From Gemmatimonadota bacterium (GTDB taxonomy: Bacteria > Gemmatimonadota > Gemmatimonadetes > Longimicrobiales > Gaopeijiaceae): a stretch of 64,000 nucleotides of DNA. The stretch covers positions 1 to 64,000 of the forward strand of contig JAJDUP010000020.1 in NCBI GenBank assembly GCA_022826565.1, written 5' to 3'. Positions 34,182 to 45,099 of this stretch are shown here, piece by piece. The notes under the pieces are model-generated. The model was not told the DNA's origin. It made no database searches and was given only the letters and a program-made list of their open reading frames with translations. How positions within the stretch are numbered: the first letter of the stretch is position 1; each line of letters begins with the position of its first letter. A program made the position numbers and the translations under genes.

Positions 34182-35542
34182 GCTCCGAAAGGCCCCCGAT
34201 CGGCGTGGATCCGACCGCGCAGGAGGAGCTGAGGGCGCTGGCCCAGGAGGAGCACATCGAGCTCCCGGACTGGGTCGCCGGGATGCATCCGTCGGATATC
34301 GCCGACTTCGTGGCGTCGGTCACCTCCGAGGCGGGTCAGCTGGAGATCCTCGAGGCGCTGCCGGACGAGGTCGCATCCGAGACGCTTGCCGAAATGGAGG
34401 AGTACGAAGACCGGGCCGAACTCCTCTCCGCCCTCGACGACAAGCGCGGCGCGGCCCTCCTGCAGGAACTCGCGGACGACGACGCCGCGGACCTGCTCGG
34501 CGAGATGGAGCCCGACGACCGCGACCGCATGCTCGCCGCGCTGCCCAGCACCGAAGCCGGCGAGATCCGCGACCTGCTCCGCTACGGCGAAGAGACCGCC
34601 GGCGGGCTGATGACGACCGCCCTCGTATCGGTCGCCGCCGAGTCCAGCGGGGGCGAGGCCATCGCCGAAATCCGCAGGCAAGGGCGCGAGGTCGAGGACT
34701 TCTACTCCGTCTTCGTCGTGGGCGACAAAGACCGGCTTCGCGGCACCGTCCCCCTCGCCGATCTCATCCTCGCCGACCCCGAAGCGCCGGTCGAATCGCT
34801 GGTCGAACCCATCTCGGCCGTGGTGCATCCGGGCACCGACCAGGAGGAAGTCGGTCGCATCATGGCGCGGTACAACCTCGTCAGCATCCCGGTTGTCGAC
34901 GAGGAAGGCGCCCTCCTCGGCCAGATCACCTTCGACGACGTGATCGACGTGATCGAAGCCGAGACCACCGAGGACATCCTCAAGCTGGCCGGCGTGTCCG
35001 ACGAGGAGGAGCTCCAGGCCGGGTGGGGCGACTCGGTGCGCTCACGGCTGCCGTGGCTGACGCTGAACCTGGTGACCGCCGGATTGGCCGCGATGGTGAT
35101 CCTCCGCTTCGAAGGCCTGATTGCCCAGTTCGCCTTTCTCGCCTTCCTCATGCCCGTCATCGCCGCCCTGGGCGGAAACACCGGCACGCAGGCGCTCGCC
35201 GTGACGATCCGCCGCATCGCGGTCGGCGACGGCCTCGGCTCCCACCACTTTCCCGCGGTCGGCAAGGAGGTGCTGGTAGGGCTCGTCAACGGCCTCGTCC
35301 TGGGCGGACTCTTCGCAGCCTTCGCCTACCTCTGGTGGGGCGGCGACCCGCGCATCGGGCTGGTCGTGCTCCTCGCCATGTGGGCCAACATCATCGTGGC
35401 GGGCTTCGCGGGGGCGCTGATCCCCACCGTCCTCGACCGGCTCGGCGTCGACCCGGCCGTCGCCTCGTCCGTCTTCGTCCACACCCTCACCGACCTGGTG
35501 GGCTTCGTCATGGTACTCAGTCTCGCCAGCGCGCTACTGTAG
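34178..35542 (+). CDS. mgtE: magnesium transporter MgtE
   Basis: MgtE_N repeats, CBS domains, LPWLTLNLVTAGLAAMVILRFEGLI, FLMPVIAALGGNTGTQALAVTIRRIAVG. Confidence 0.95.
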   Translation: MSSERPPIGVDPTAQEELRALAQEEHIELPDWVAGMHPSDIADFVASVTSEAGQLEILEALPDEVASETLAEMEEYEDRAELLSALDDKRGAALLQELADDDAADLLGEMEPDDRDRMLAALPSTEAGEIRDLLRYGEETAGGLMTTALVSVAAESSGGEAIAEIRRQGREVEDFYSVFVVGDKDRLRGTVPLADLILADPEAPVESLVEPISAVVHPGTDQEEVGRIMARYNLVSIPVVDEEGALLGQITFDDVIDVIEAETTEDILKLAGVSDEEELQAGWGDSVRSRLPWLTLNLVTAGLAAMVILRFEGLIAQFAFLAFLMPVIAALGGNTGTQALAVTIRRIAVGDGLGSHHFPAVGKEVLVGLVNGLVLGGLFAAFAYLWWGGDPRIGLVVLLAMWANIIVAGFAGALIPTVLDRLGVDPAVASSVFVHTLTDLVGFVMVLSLASALL

Positions 35543-35544
35543 CC

Positions 35545-36708
35545 ATGACCGCCGGCCGCCCCACGCGCGAAGAGCGGAACCGCCGCCTCACGGCCGACTT
35601 CCGGCGCGGCAGGCGTCCCGCCCTCGCCCGCGCCATCTCGATGGTCGAGGCCGGCCATCCGCGCGCCACCGAAATCCTCCACGACCTCCTCCTGGTCGAG
35701 CCCCGGGCGCGACGCATCGGCATCACGGGCCCGCCCGGCGCGGGCAAGTCCAGCCTCGCCACACTCCTCGCCAAGCTCCTCCGCGAACGGGACGAGGACG
35801 TCGCGATCGTCGCCGTCGACCCCACCTCGCCCTTCTCCGGCGGCGCACTCCTCGGCGACCGCATCCGCATGAACGAGCTCTCCGTCGACCCGGGCATCTT
35901 CATTCGCTCGATGGCCACCCGCGGCTCCCTCGGCGGCCTGGCCGCAACGACGCGCGAGGTGATCGACCTCCTCGACGCCTTCGGCTTCGCCAACATCATC
36001 GTCGAGACGGTCGGCGTGGGGCAGACGCAGTTCGAGATCCAGGCCGCGACCGACTCTACCGTCGTCGTCCTCGTCCCCGAATCGGGCGACGGAATCCAGG
36101 CGATGAAGGCCGGCCTGATGGAGATCGCCGACATCTTCGTCGTCAACAAGTCCGACCGCATCGGCGCCGACCGCATGGTGCGCGAGATCGGGCAGGCGCT
36201 GATGCTCCGCGCGGGACGGGCCTCGCACGACGTGCCCGCGCACCACGGTGTGGATCTGTCGGGGGTGGGAGCTTCGACCCGGACGGACGCCACGGAGACC
36301 CCGGCCGAGGATCCCGCCGGCCACCCGGGGCGCCTGCGGGAGACCGCCTCCCCACGCTGGGATATCCCGGTGCTGAAGACCTCGGCGGGCCGCGGCGAGG
36401 GGATCGACGCCCTCCTCGAGGCCATCCTCTCGCACGGCGGCTACCTGGCCGATTCGGGGACGCTCGAAGCGCGCCGCGCCGATCGCGCCCGGGGACGCAT
36501 TCGCGATGTCGTGGAGCGCCGGCTGCGCCACCGCGCGGACCGCTTCTTCGCCTCGGACCCGAACCTCGCGGAGTGGGTAGAAGCCGTCAGGACCGGCCGC
36601 GCGACCGCCTACGGCGTGGCGGATCGCATCGTTCCCGCCATATTAGAGTCAGGGCCGGAGGGCTCCCGCATCCCGCCGGACGGCGCCGCCGGGCAGGAGG
36701 ACTGCTGA
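35545..36708 (+). CDS. meaB: methylmalonyl-CoA mutase-associated GTPase MeaB
   Basis: RIGITGPPGAGKSSLATLLAKLLRERDEDVAIVAVDPTSPFSGGALLGDRIRMNELSVDPGIFIRSMATRGSLGGLA, NIIVETVGVGQTQFEIQAATDST. Confidence 0.95.
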   Translation: MTAGRPTREERNRRLTADFRRGRRPALARAISMVEAGHPRATEILHDLLLVEPRARRIGITGPPGAGKSSLATLLAKLLRERDEDVAIVAVDPTSPFSGGALLGDRIRMNELSVDPGIFIRSMATRGSLGGLAATTREVIDLLDAFGFANIIVETVGVGQTQFEIQAATDSTVVVLVPESGDGIQAMKAGLMEIADIFVVNKSDRIGADRMVREIGQALMLRAGRASHDVPAHHGVDLSGVGASTRTDATETPAEDPAGHPGRLRETASPRWDIPVLKTSAGRGEGIDALLEAILSHGGYLADSGTLEARRADRARGRIRDVVERRLRHRADRFFASDPNLAEWVEAVRTGRATAYGVADRIVPAILESGPEGSRIPPDGAAGQEDC

Positions 36709-36709
36709 C

Positions 36710-38428
<1,719 letters not shown>

Positions 38429-38513
38429 TCGCATCGCTCGGCTGTCCGATCCGCGATTCAGGCCCCATGTTGAGCGGTAGCCCCAGCCGTTCACGCACCT
38501 CGGGAGGTTCCCC

Positions 38514-40601
38514 ATGCTGGCATTCGACCTCGGTCTGCTGCGCTCGCTGCAGCGCAACGCACGTCTCGCCGTCATCGCGCTTGCCGCCGTCGTCGCGGCC
38601 TCTTCAAGCACAGCCCCACTGTTCGCCCAGACCCCCCTCTCCCTCGACACCTGGCTCGACTGGGAGCGCGTCTCAGACCCGCGCATCTCGCCCGACGGGT
38701 CACAGGTCGTCTACACGCACGGCTGGGTCGACAAGATGAACGACAGCTGGGAGTCGTCGATCCGCATCGTGAACTCGGACGGATCGCGCCCCCGCGACCT
38801 CATCGCCGGCTCGTCCCCGCGCTGGTCCCCCAGCGGCGACCGCATCGCCTTCCTCGCGCCGGACGACGAGGGCAACACCCAGATCTTCGTGCGCTGGATG
38901 GACGCGGAGGGAGCGGTTTCCCCGGTCACGCGCCTCACCGAGACCCCTTCCGACATCGCCTGGTCGCCCGACGGCACGCAGCTGTCCTTCACCATGAGCG
39001 TCCCCGCGGAAAACCCGAGCTCCCGCCACTGGCAGGTCTCGCTGCCGCGCCCGGAAGGCGCCGACTGGACGCCCGGCCCCCGCATCATCGAGAGCCTCGT
39101 CTACCGCCAGGACCGCGTCGGATTCCTCGACGAGACCTTCCGCCACATCTTCGTCGTGCCGGCCGGCGGCGGCACCCCCCGCCAACTCACCCGCGGGGAT
39201 CACAACTACGGCGCGCCCGTCTGGGAGCCGAACGGCGAGACCCTGCTCTTCAGCGGCCTTATCGAAGACGATGCGCTGTATCGTTGGCAGGAGAGCGAAG
39301 TCTACAGGCTCGGCGTCGCTTCCGGCGAACTATCCCTGGTCACCACGCGGAAAGGCCCTGACGGGGCTCCGGCCCCTTCCCCCGACGGCCGCATGATCGC
39401 ATACGTCGGCCACGACACGACCACCTTCGACTACATCGAGTCCACGCTCTACGTCATGAACGCGGACGGATCGAACCCGCGGGCGCTCACCACCGACCTC
39501 GACCGCACCCCGCGCGGCCTCCAGTGGGCGCCGGACGGCAGCGGCGTCTATTTCAACGTCCAGGCCGATGGCTACGCGAACATCATGCATGCGTCGATCG
39601 GCGGCGACGTCCGCGCCGCGAGCGAGGGCCCGCAGATGTTCTCGCTGAGCGACGTGAGCGCAGGCGGCATGGCGGTCGGAACCTGGGGCGACGCCCACGA
39701 ACCGGGCGACATCTACGCCTTCCCCTTGGACCGGCCGGACCAGCGCACGCGCCTCACCGCGGTGAACGCCGAAGTCCTGGCCGGGGTGACCCTCGGCGAG
39801 GTCGAACAGATCTGGGCCGAATCGTCGCACGATGGCCTGGCGATCCACGGCTGGGTCATCAAGCCCCCCGGCTTCGACCCCTCGCGCCGGTACCCCATGA
39901 TGCTCGTCATCCACGGCGGACCGCACGGCATGTACAACGGCGGCTTCAACTTCGGCTGGCAGGAGCACGCGGCGAACGGGTACGTCGTCCTCTACACCAA
40001 TCCGCGGGGGAGCTCCGGCTACGGCACCGAGTTCGGCAACGCCATCCAGTACGACTACCCCAACAACGACTTCCACGACCTCATGTCGAGCGTCGACGAA
40101 CTCCTGTCGCGGGGCTACGTCGACGAGGACAACATGTTCGTCTACGGCTGCTCCGGCGGCGGCGTCCTCACGGCCTGGGTCGTCGGCCACACCGACCGCT
40201 TCCGCGCCGCCTCGTCGAACTGCCCCGTGACCAACTGGCTCGCCTTCCCCGGGGAGGTCGACGGGAACCCGCTGCGCTGGTACGCCGACTTCGAGCACTT
40301 CCCGTGGGAGGACCCGAGCGAGCACATTCGCCGCTCACCGATCATGTATGTCGGCGACGTGACCACGCCCACCATGCTCATGACGGGCGAGCTCGACCTG
40401 CGCACCCCGATGTCGCAGACCGAGCAGTTCTACCAGGCGCTCAAGGCGCAGAACAAGCCCACCGCGATGCTGCGGTTCCAGGGCGAGTGGCACGGCACGT
40501 CCCGCCTGCCGTCAAACTTCATCCGCACCCAGCTGTACCTGCGGCAGTGGTTCGAGCGCTGGGGGACGCACGACGACCGGCCGGCGGCGAGTGAGGGGTG
40601 A
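38514..40601 (+). CDS. S9 family peptidase (acylaminoacyl-peptidase-like)
   Basis: Signal peptide, WD40-like PD repeats, MLVIHGGPHGMYNGGFNFGWQEHAANGYVVLYTNPRGSSGYG, VYGCSGGGVLTAW, HGTSRLP. Confidence 0.93.
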   Translation: MLAFDLGLLRSLQRNARLAVIALAAVVAASSSTAPLFAQTPLSLDTWLDWERVSDPRISPDGSQVVYTHGWVDKMNDSWESSIRIVNSDGSRPRDLIAGSSPRWSPSGDRIAFLAPDDEGNTQIFVRWMDAEGAVSPVTRLTETPSDIAWSPDGTQLSFTMSVPAENPSSRHWQVSLPRPEGADWTPGPRIIESLVYRQDRVGFLDETFRHIFVVPAGGGTPRQLTRGDHNYGAPVWEPNGETLLFSGLIEDDALYRWQESEVYRLGVASGELSLVTTRKGPDGAPAPSPDGRMIAYVGHDTTTFDYIESTLYVMNADGSNPRALTTDLDRTPRGLQWAPDGSGVYFNVQADGYANIMHASIGGDVRAASEGPQMFSLSDVSAGGMAVGTWGDAHEPGDIYAFPLDRPDQRTRLTAVNAEVLAGVTLGEVEQIWAESSHDGLAIHGWVIKPPGFDPSRRYPMMLVIHGGPHGMYNGGFNFGWQEHAANGYVVLYTNPRGSSGYGTEFGNAIQYDYPNNDFHDLMSSVDELLSRGYVDEDNMFVYGCSGGGVLTAWVVGHTDRFRAASSNCPVTNWLAFPGEVDGNPLRWYADFEHFPWEDPSEHIRRSPIMYVGDVTTPTMLMTGELDLRTPMSQTEQFYQALKAQNKPTAMLRFQGEWHGTSRLPSNFIRTQLYLRQWFERWGTHDDRPAASEG

Positions 40602-40671
40602 GTCTGTCTCCGGCCGCCGCAATCGGGGAGTGACGCCGTCGCCGGCCCGCGCAATGGGAATGGGGACAAGC

Positions 40672-40699
40672 GCTATCATTATGATATCATAGTGATAGC
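40672..40699. repeat. 28-bp near-perfect palindrome GCTATCATTATGATATCATAGTGATAGC
   Basis: Read directly; one mismatched base pair; core ATGATATCAT. Confidence 0.85.
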
Positions 40700-41163
40700 A
40701 GTCATTGGGCGGGCCGTGGTGGGGCGGGCCGAGTTGGTGCCGGGCCCCGCGTGACCGAGCTCCGGCGCGGCGAGGAGCCACGTCGCGGCCTCCGCATCGC
40801 CCTCAACGGCCCTCTCCCTCAAGGTGTCTTCAAGTGGAGGCGCAGGTTCGCACGCGGTGCAGGCGACGAGCAGCAACGCCGGCATCGCAGCCCGCCTGCA
40901 TTCCCGAAGAGGCGCTATTACCGTCCCCTTGACCGATGCTGTCCGTGGAAGTGAAACCGTCATCCCCCGAAGAATCGTGCCGGAAGGACCAACGACTCCG
41001 CCCCTGGGCGGGAGCAGGTCTTCTTGGCCCGCCCGCGCGGCGCTATCGTCAAGGTGGAGACCGGCCGGGATCGGCGGGTCAGATCTCTGCCGGGGCGGTC
41101 AATGATCAATCGGACGGCGATGTGGACGTGGCTGCTCGCGACGACTTCGGCCTGCGCGGACCG

Positions 41164-43605
41164 ATGACGCTCCTCGCAGCTGTCGTGCTCGCGTCGCTGG
41201 GACCGGGCCCCGCCGCGGCGATGACCGAGTCCCCGGCCGGGGCCCAGCAGGACATCCTCGCGCCCCGCCCCGACCGGCCCACGCCGGGCAGCACCCCGGC
41301 GGCGGTGGTCTATAGTGGCCTCGAAGGCCAGATCGACATCGCCGCTCCCCGCGCCGCCGACCCGGATATCGCCATCGACGGACGCCTCGACGACGCCGCG
41401 TGGTCCGAGGCCGCCCTCCTCACGGGCTTCTCCCAGTTCGACCCGACCGAGGGGATTCCTGCCACGCAGGAGACCGAAGTGCTGCTCCTCATTTCGGAGG
41501 ACGCCATCTACTTCGGCGTCCGCGCCTTCGACGACAATCCGGGCGGCATCCGCGCAACGCTGGGCGAACGCGACACCTTCTACCGCACCGACGACTACAT
41601 CCAGTTCGTCCTCGACACCTTCAACGACCAGCGCCAGGCGTATTCGATCGTGGCGAACCCGCTGGGGGTGCAGCAGGACGGCCTGTGGATAGAGGGCAGG
41701 GTGGGGCGCTTCGGGCGCAACTTCGGTCCCCCGATCGACTGGAATCCCGATTTCGTCTGGGACTCCGAGGGCCGGGTGGAGGACTGGGGGTACGCGCTCG
41801 AGGTCAGGATCCCCTTCAAGAGCATCCGCTTTCCGGAGTCGAACGACCAGGAGTGGGGGCTGCAGGTCTTCCGCAAGATCCAGCGGACCGGCTTCGACGA
41901 GTCGTGGGCGCCGGTCACCAAGGACGTCGCCAACCGCCTCACGCTCTCGGGTTCGCTGAGCGGGCTGCGCGACCTCGAACGCGGCCTCTTCCTGGAGCTT
42001 AACCCTGTCCTCACCGGGACGCGCCAGGGGACCTATGACGCAGGCGCAAAGGCATTCGAACGGGAGCCGGTGAGCGGAGAATTCGGCTTGAACGCCAAGT
42101 ACGGCCTCACCTCCAACCTTACGCTCGACGCCACCTACAACCCCGACTTCAGCCAGGTCGAGGCCGACGCCGGGCAGATCGCGGTCAACGAGCGGTTCGC
42201 GCTGTTTTTCGAGGAGAAGCGGCCGTTCTTCCTGGAGGGCACCGAGATCTTCACGATGCCGAAGAACCTGGTCTACACCCGTAGCGTCATCAATCCGGTG
42301 GCGGGGGCGAAGCTGTCGGGGAAGGTGGGCGGCTTCCAGCTGGGATACCTGGGGGCGGTCGACGAGGTCGGCGGCTCCGGCGATCTGATGGAGAGGCCGG
42401 TGGTCAACCTGCTGCGGGCCCGGCGGGACCTTGGCAGCGCATCCACGCTGGGGATGGTGTACACCGACCGCACCACCAATGGCGACGAATTCAACCGCAT
42501 GCTCGGCTTCGACGGCCGGTTCGTGATGGCGCGCCGCTACACGCTCACGGTGATCGGCGCGGGGAGCCGCACCGCGACGACCGGCTCCGACGCCGAGACT
42601 GGGAGCTATCTGTCGCTGCAGTTCCAGCGCGCCAGCCCCACGCTCACCTTCAACCTCGACCTCGAGGACGTGGCCCACGGATTCGACGCGGCCAGCGGAC
42701 TGATTCCGCGCGTGGGGGACACGCGCCTGCAGTCGCGTCTCGAATACAACTTCCGTGGCGAGCCCGGCGCGCTGGTGGAACAGTTCCGGCCCGGCTTCGA
42801 CGCCTCGTTCTTCTGGGACCACGACTCGTTCTGGGGGCGCGAGGTGTTCGAGGAAGCCGAGGTCCGCTACGGGGTCACCACGTCGTTCCGCAACAACATC
42901 ACCGTGCTGCTGGCCGCCACCGCCAGGCGCTACGATTTCGGCGCCGTGGACTACGACGGGCTTTTCGTCGACGACGGCCGGGGCGGGGAGGTCGCCTTCG
43001 TGGCCGACCAGGATCCGTTCGGTCTCCTGCATGGGGTCGGCGGCTTCTTCTGGGTCAACAGCTGGGACAAGCTGCGCGGGCGGGTCCGCTGGGGCTACAG
43101 CCAGGACGCCGTCTTCGACCTTCGCTACGGTGTGCCGATCGAGGTGGGCACCGGCTGGGACGCGGACATCGCGGCGTACGCCTACCCCACGCGCCACCTG
43201 TCGGCCGAGCTCGGCCTGCGCTACCAGAGCCTGGCGCGGGAGAGCGACGGCACCCTCGCGCTGGAGGCGGTGATCCCGCGCATCAAGACCCAGTACCAGT
43301 TCAACCGGGCGCTCTTTCTGCGCGCGATCGTCGAGTACGGGGCCCAGATGCGCCGCGACCTGGTCGACCCGGTGACGGGCCGGCCGCTGCTGGGGTGCAG
43401 CTCGGGGGACTGCTCGCTCCGCAGCGGCTCCGACGCCAACGACTTCGGGATCGAGACCCTGCTCAGCTACGAGCCCACCCCGGGCACGGTGTTCTTTGTG
43501 GGCTATTCACGGCAGATGGAGGACACCGAGCGGCTGCGGTTCCGGGACGTGCGGCCTACCGCGGACGGGCTGTTCGCGAAGGTGAGCTACAGGTTCAGGC
43601 GGTAG
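41164..43605 (+). CDS. DUF5916 domain-containing protein (CBM9-like N-terminus plus outer-membrane beta-barrel-like C-terminus)
   Basis: IDGRLDDAAWSEAALLTGFSQFDPTEGIPATQETEVLLLISEDAIYFGVRAFDDNPGGIRA, DYIQFVLDTFNDQRQAYSI, FFEEKRPFFLEGTEIF; C-terminal aromatic end YRFRR. Signal-peptide start inferred inside ORF 40936-43605. Confidence 0.85.
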   Translation: MTLLAAVVLASLGPGPAAAMTESPAGAQQDILAPRPDRPTPGSTPAAVVYSGLEGQIDIAAPRAADPDIAIDGRLDDAAWSEAALLTGFSQFDPTEGIPATQETEVLLLISEDAIYFGVRAFDDNPGGIRATLGERDTFYRTDDYIQFVLDTFNDQRQAYSIVANPLGVQQDGLWIEGRVGRFGRNFGPPIDWNPDFVWDSEGRVEDWGYALEVRIPFKSIRFPESNDQEWGLQVFRKIQRTGFDESWAPVTKDVANRLTLSGSLSGLRDLERGLFLELNPVLTGTRQGTYDAGAKAFEREPVSGEFGLNAKYGLTSNLTLDATYNPDFSQVEADAGQIAVNERFALFFEEKRPFFLEGTEIFTMPKNLVYTRSVINPVAGAKLSGKVGGFQLGYLGAVDEVGGSGDLMERPVVNLLRARRDLGSASTLGMVYTDRTTNGDEFNRMLGFDGRFVMARRYTLTVIGAGSRTATTGSDAETGSYLSLQFQRASPTLTFNLDLEDVAHGFDAASGLIPRVGDTRLQSRLEYNFRGEPGALVEQFRPGFDASFFWDHDSFWGREVFEEAEVRYGVTTSFRNNITVLLAATARRYDFGAVDYDGLFVDDGRGGEVAFVADQDPFGLLHGVGGFFWVNSWDKLRGRVRWGYSQDAVFDLRYGVPIEVGTGWDADIAAYAYPTRHLSAELGLRYQSLARESDGTLALEAVIPRIKTQYQFNRALFLRAIVEYGAQMRRDLVDPVTGRPLLGCSSGDCSLRSGSDANDFGIETLLSYEPTPGTVFFVGYSRQMEDTERLRFRDVRPTADGLFAKVSYRFRR

Positions 43606-43664
43606 CGGCGCGAGCCGTCGCTGAAGCCCCGAATACGTTTCAGCTGGAACGTTCCCGCGCGCCC

Positions 43665-44150
43665 TCAGCCCCCGGCGCCCGCCTTCCGCAGCGCCTCGAT
43701 GTCGATCTTCCCCATAGTGAGCAGCGCTTCCATCACGCGCTTCGGGTCGGCGCTCATCAGCTCCCCCATGTTTGCCGGGACCACCTGCCACGACACCCCG
43801 AAGCGGTCGTTGAGCCAGCCGCAGTAGCCCTCCTCGCCACCGTCCGAGAGCGCGGCCCAGTAGTGGTCGATCTCGTCCCGCGACTCGCAGTTCACCACGA
43901 AGGAGATCGCGGGCGTGAACTTGAACATGGGACCGCCGTCGATCCCCTGGAACGACCGCCCGGCAAGCTCGAAGACCACGAACGCGTTGTCCTTGGCCGG
44001 GCCCGCGCCGACCGTCGAGACCTCCAGGATCCGCGAGCCGGGGAAGAGCGAGACGTAGAACTCGGCGGCCTCGACGGCCCGGTCCTCGAACCAGAGGCAG
44101 GTTCCGATGCGGTTCGGCGCGGCGGTGGCGGTGTGGTCAACCCTGGGCAT
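43665..44150 (-). CDS. VOC family / PhnB-like protein
   Basis: CLWFEDRAVEAAEFYVSLFPGSRI, GGEEGYCGWLNDRFGVSWQVVP, DPKRVMEALLTMGKIDIEAL. Confidence 0.92.
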   Translation of the reverse strand: MPRVDHTATAAPNRIGTCLWFEDRAVEAAEFYVSLFPGSRILEVSTVGAGPAKDNAFVVFELAGRSFQGIDGGPMFKFTPAISFVVNCESRDEIDHYWAALSDGGEEGYCGWLNDRFGVSWQVVPANMGELMSADPKRVMEALLTMGKIDIEALRKAGAGG

Positions 44151-45099
44151 CGTTGCTTTCTCCGTTGGTTTGCGTCTGGTCCAATCTAACCCCCGTCCAC
44201 TCCAGGCTCCGGTCCCACAATTCTTGCGCCAGCCGCTCGTCCCGGGCCTGCTCGCCCGGCACGGCCTCTTCCTCGATGTCGAAGTACCGTCCGCTAACCT
44301 CGTCGCGCGCGGGATCCCGGAGGAGGTTCATCACCGCCGCACCCCCGACATCCGGCTTGTCCATGAACCAGGTGAAGGGGCGGATCAGGAGGCGCACCAC
44401 CGCCGGCGTCTTCTTCCAGATCTCGGTGGCGAGCACGCCGGGGTGGACCGCGTTGGCGGTGATGCCGCGCCCGCCCCACCGCCGCACGGATTCGGTGGTG
44501 AAGAGGATGTTGGCGAGCTTCGAGTCGCCGTAGGCAATCAGGCCGCCGCGCCAGGCGCGTCCCCGGGCGATGTCGTCCAGGTCCGCGCGCTTCAGGTCGC
44601 CGTGCCGGTGGCCCTTCGAGCTGACGTTCACGATGCGCCCACGTCCCGCTTCCAGGCGCTCGACGAGGACGTGGGTGAGGAGGAAGTGGCCGAGGTGATT
44701 CGTGGCGAAGGTCAGTTCGAAGCCGTCGCGGGACATCACGCAGCGCGCCCGCGAGATGCCCGCGTTGTTCACGAGGATGTCGATGGCGGGGAGGCGGGCG
44801 GCGATGCGGTCGGCGGCCGCGCGGACGTCGTCCAGGCTCGACATGTCGGCGAGCTCGAGTGCAACGTCGGGCCCGCCGCCCTCGCAAGACATCCCCGGCG
44901 AAGCCTCGCCGGAGCGTTCCATGCCGGCCGCCACCATGCCCCGCAGTTCCGCAAGCGCCTGCTCACCCCGCTCGCGGCTGCGGCAGATCATCGTGACATG
45001 GACGCCCGCGCCGAGGAGCATCTCGGTGGCCGAACGGCCGACGCCGGAATTGGCGCCGGTGACGACCGCGACCTGTCCCTTCAGCGTACCGGCGCTCAC
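44137..45099 (-). CDS. SDR family oxidoreductase (retinol dehydrogenase-like, GTG start)
   Basis: GQVAVVTGANSGVGRSATEML, DILVNNAGISR, FATNHLGHFLLTHVL, YGDSKLANILFT. Confidence 0.93.
   Translation of the reverse strand: MSAGTLKGQVAVVTGANSGVGRSATEMLLGAGVHVTMICRSRERGEQALAELRGMVAAGMERSGEASPGMSCEGGGPDVALELADMSSLDDVRAAADRIAARLPAIDILVNNAGISRARCVMSRDGFELTFATNHLGHFLLTHVLVERLEAGRGRIVNVSSKGHRHGDLKRADLDDIARGRAWRGGLIAYGDSKLANILFTTESVRRWGGRGITANAVHPGVLATEIWKKTPAVVRLLIRPFTWFMDKPDVGGAAVMNLLRDPARDEVSGRYFDIEEEAVPGEQARDERLAQELWDRSLEWTGVRLDQTQTNGESNDAQG

Noticed and set aside
40672-40699. Intrinsic terminator for the upstream S9 peptidase
   Set aside because: No loop and no T-tract; symmetry fits an operator better.
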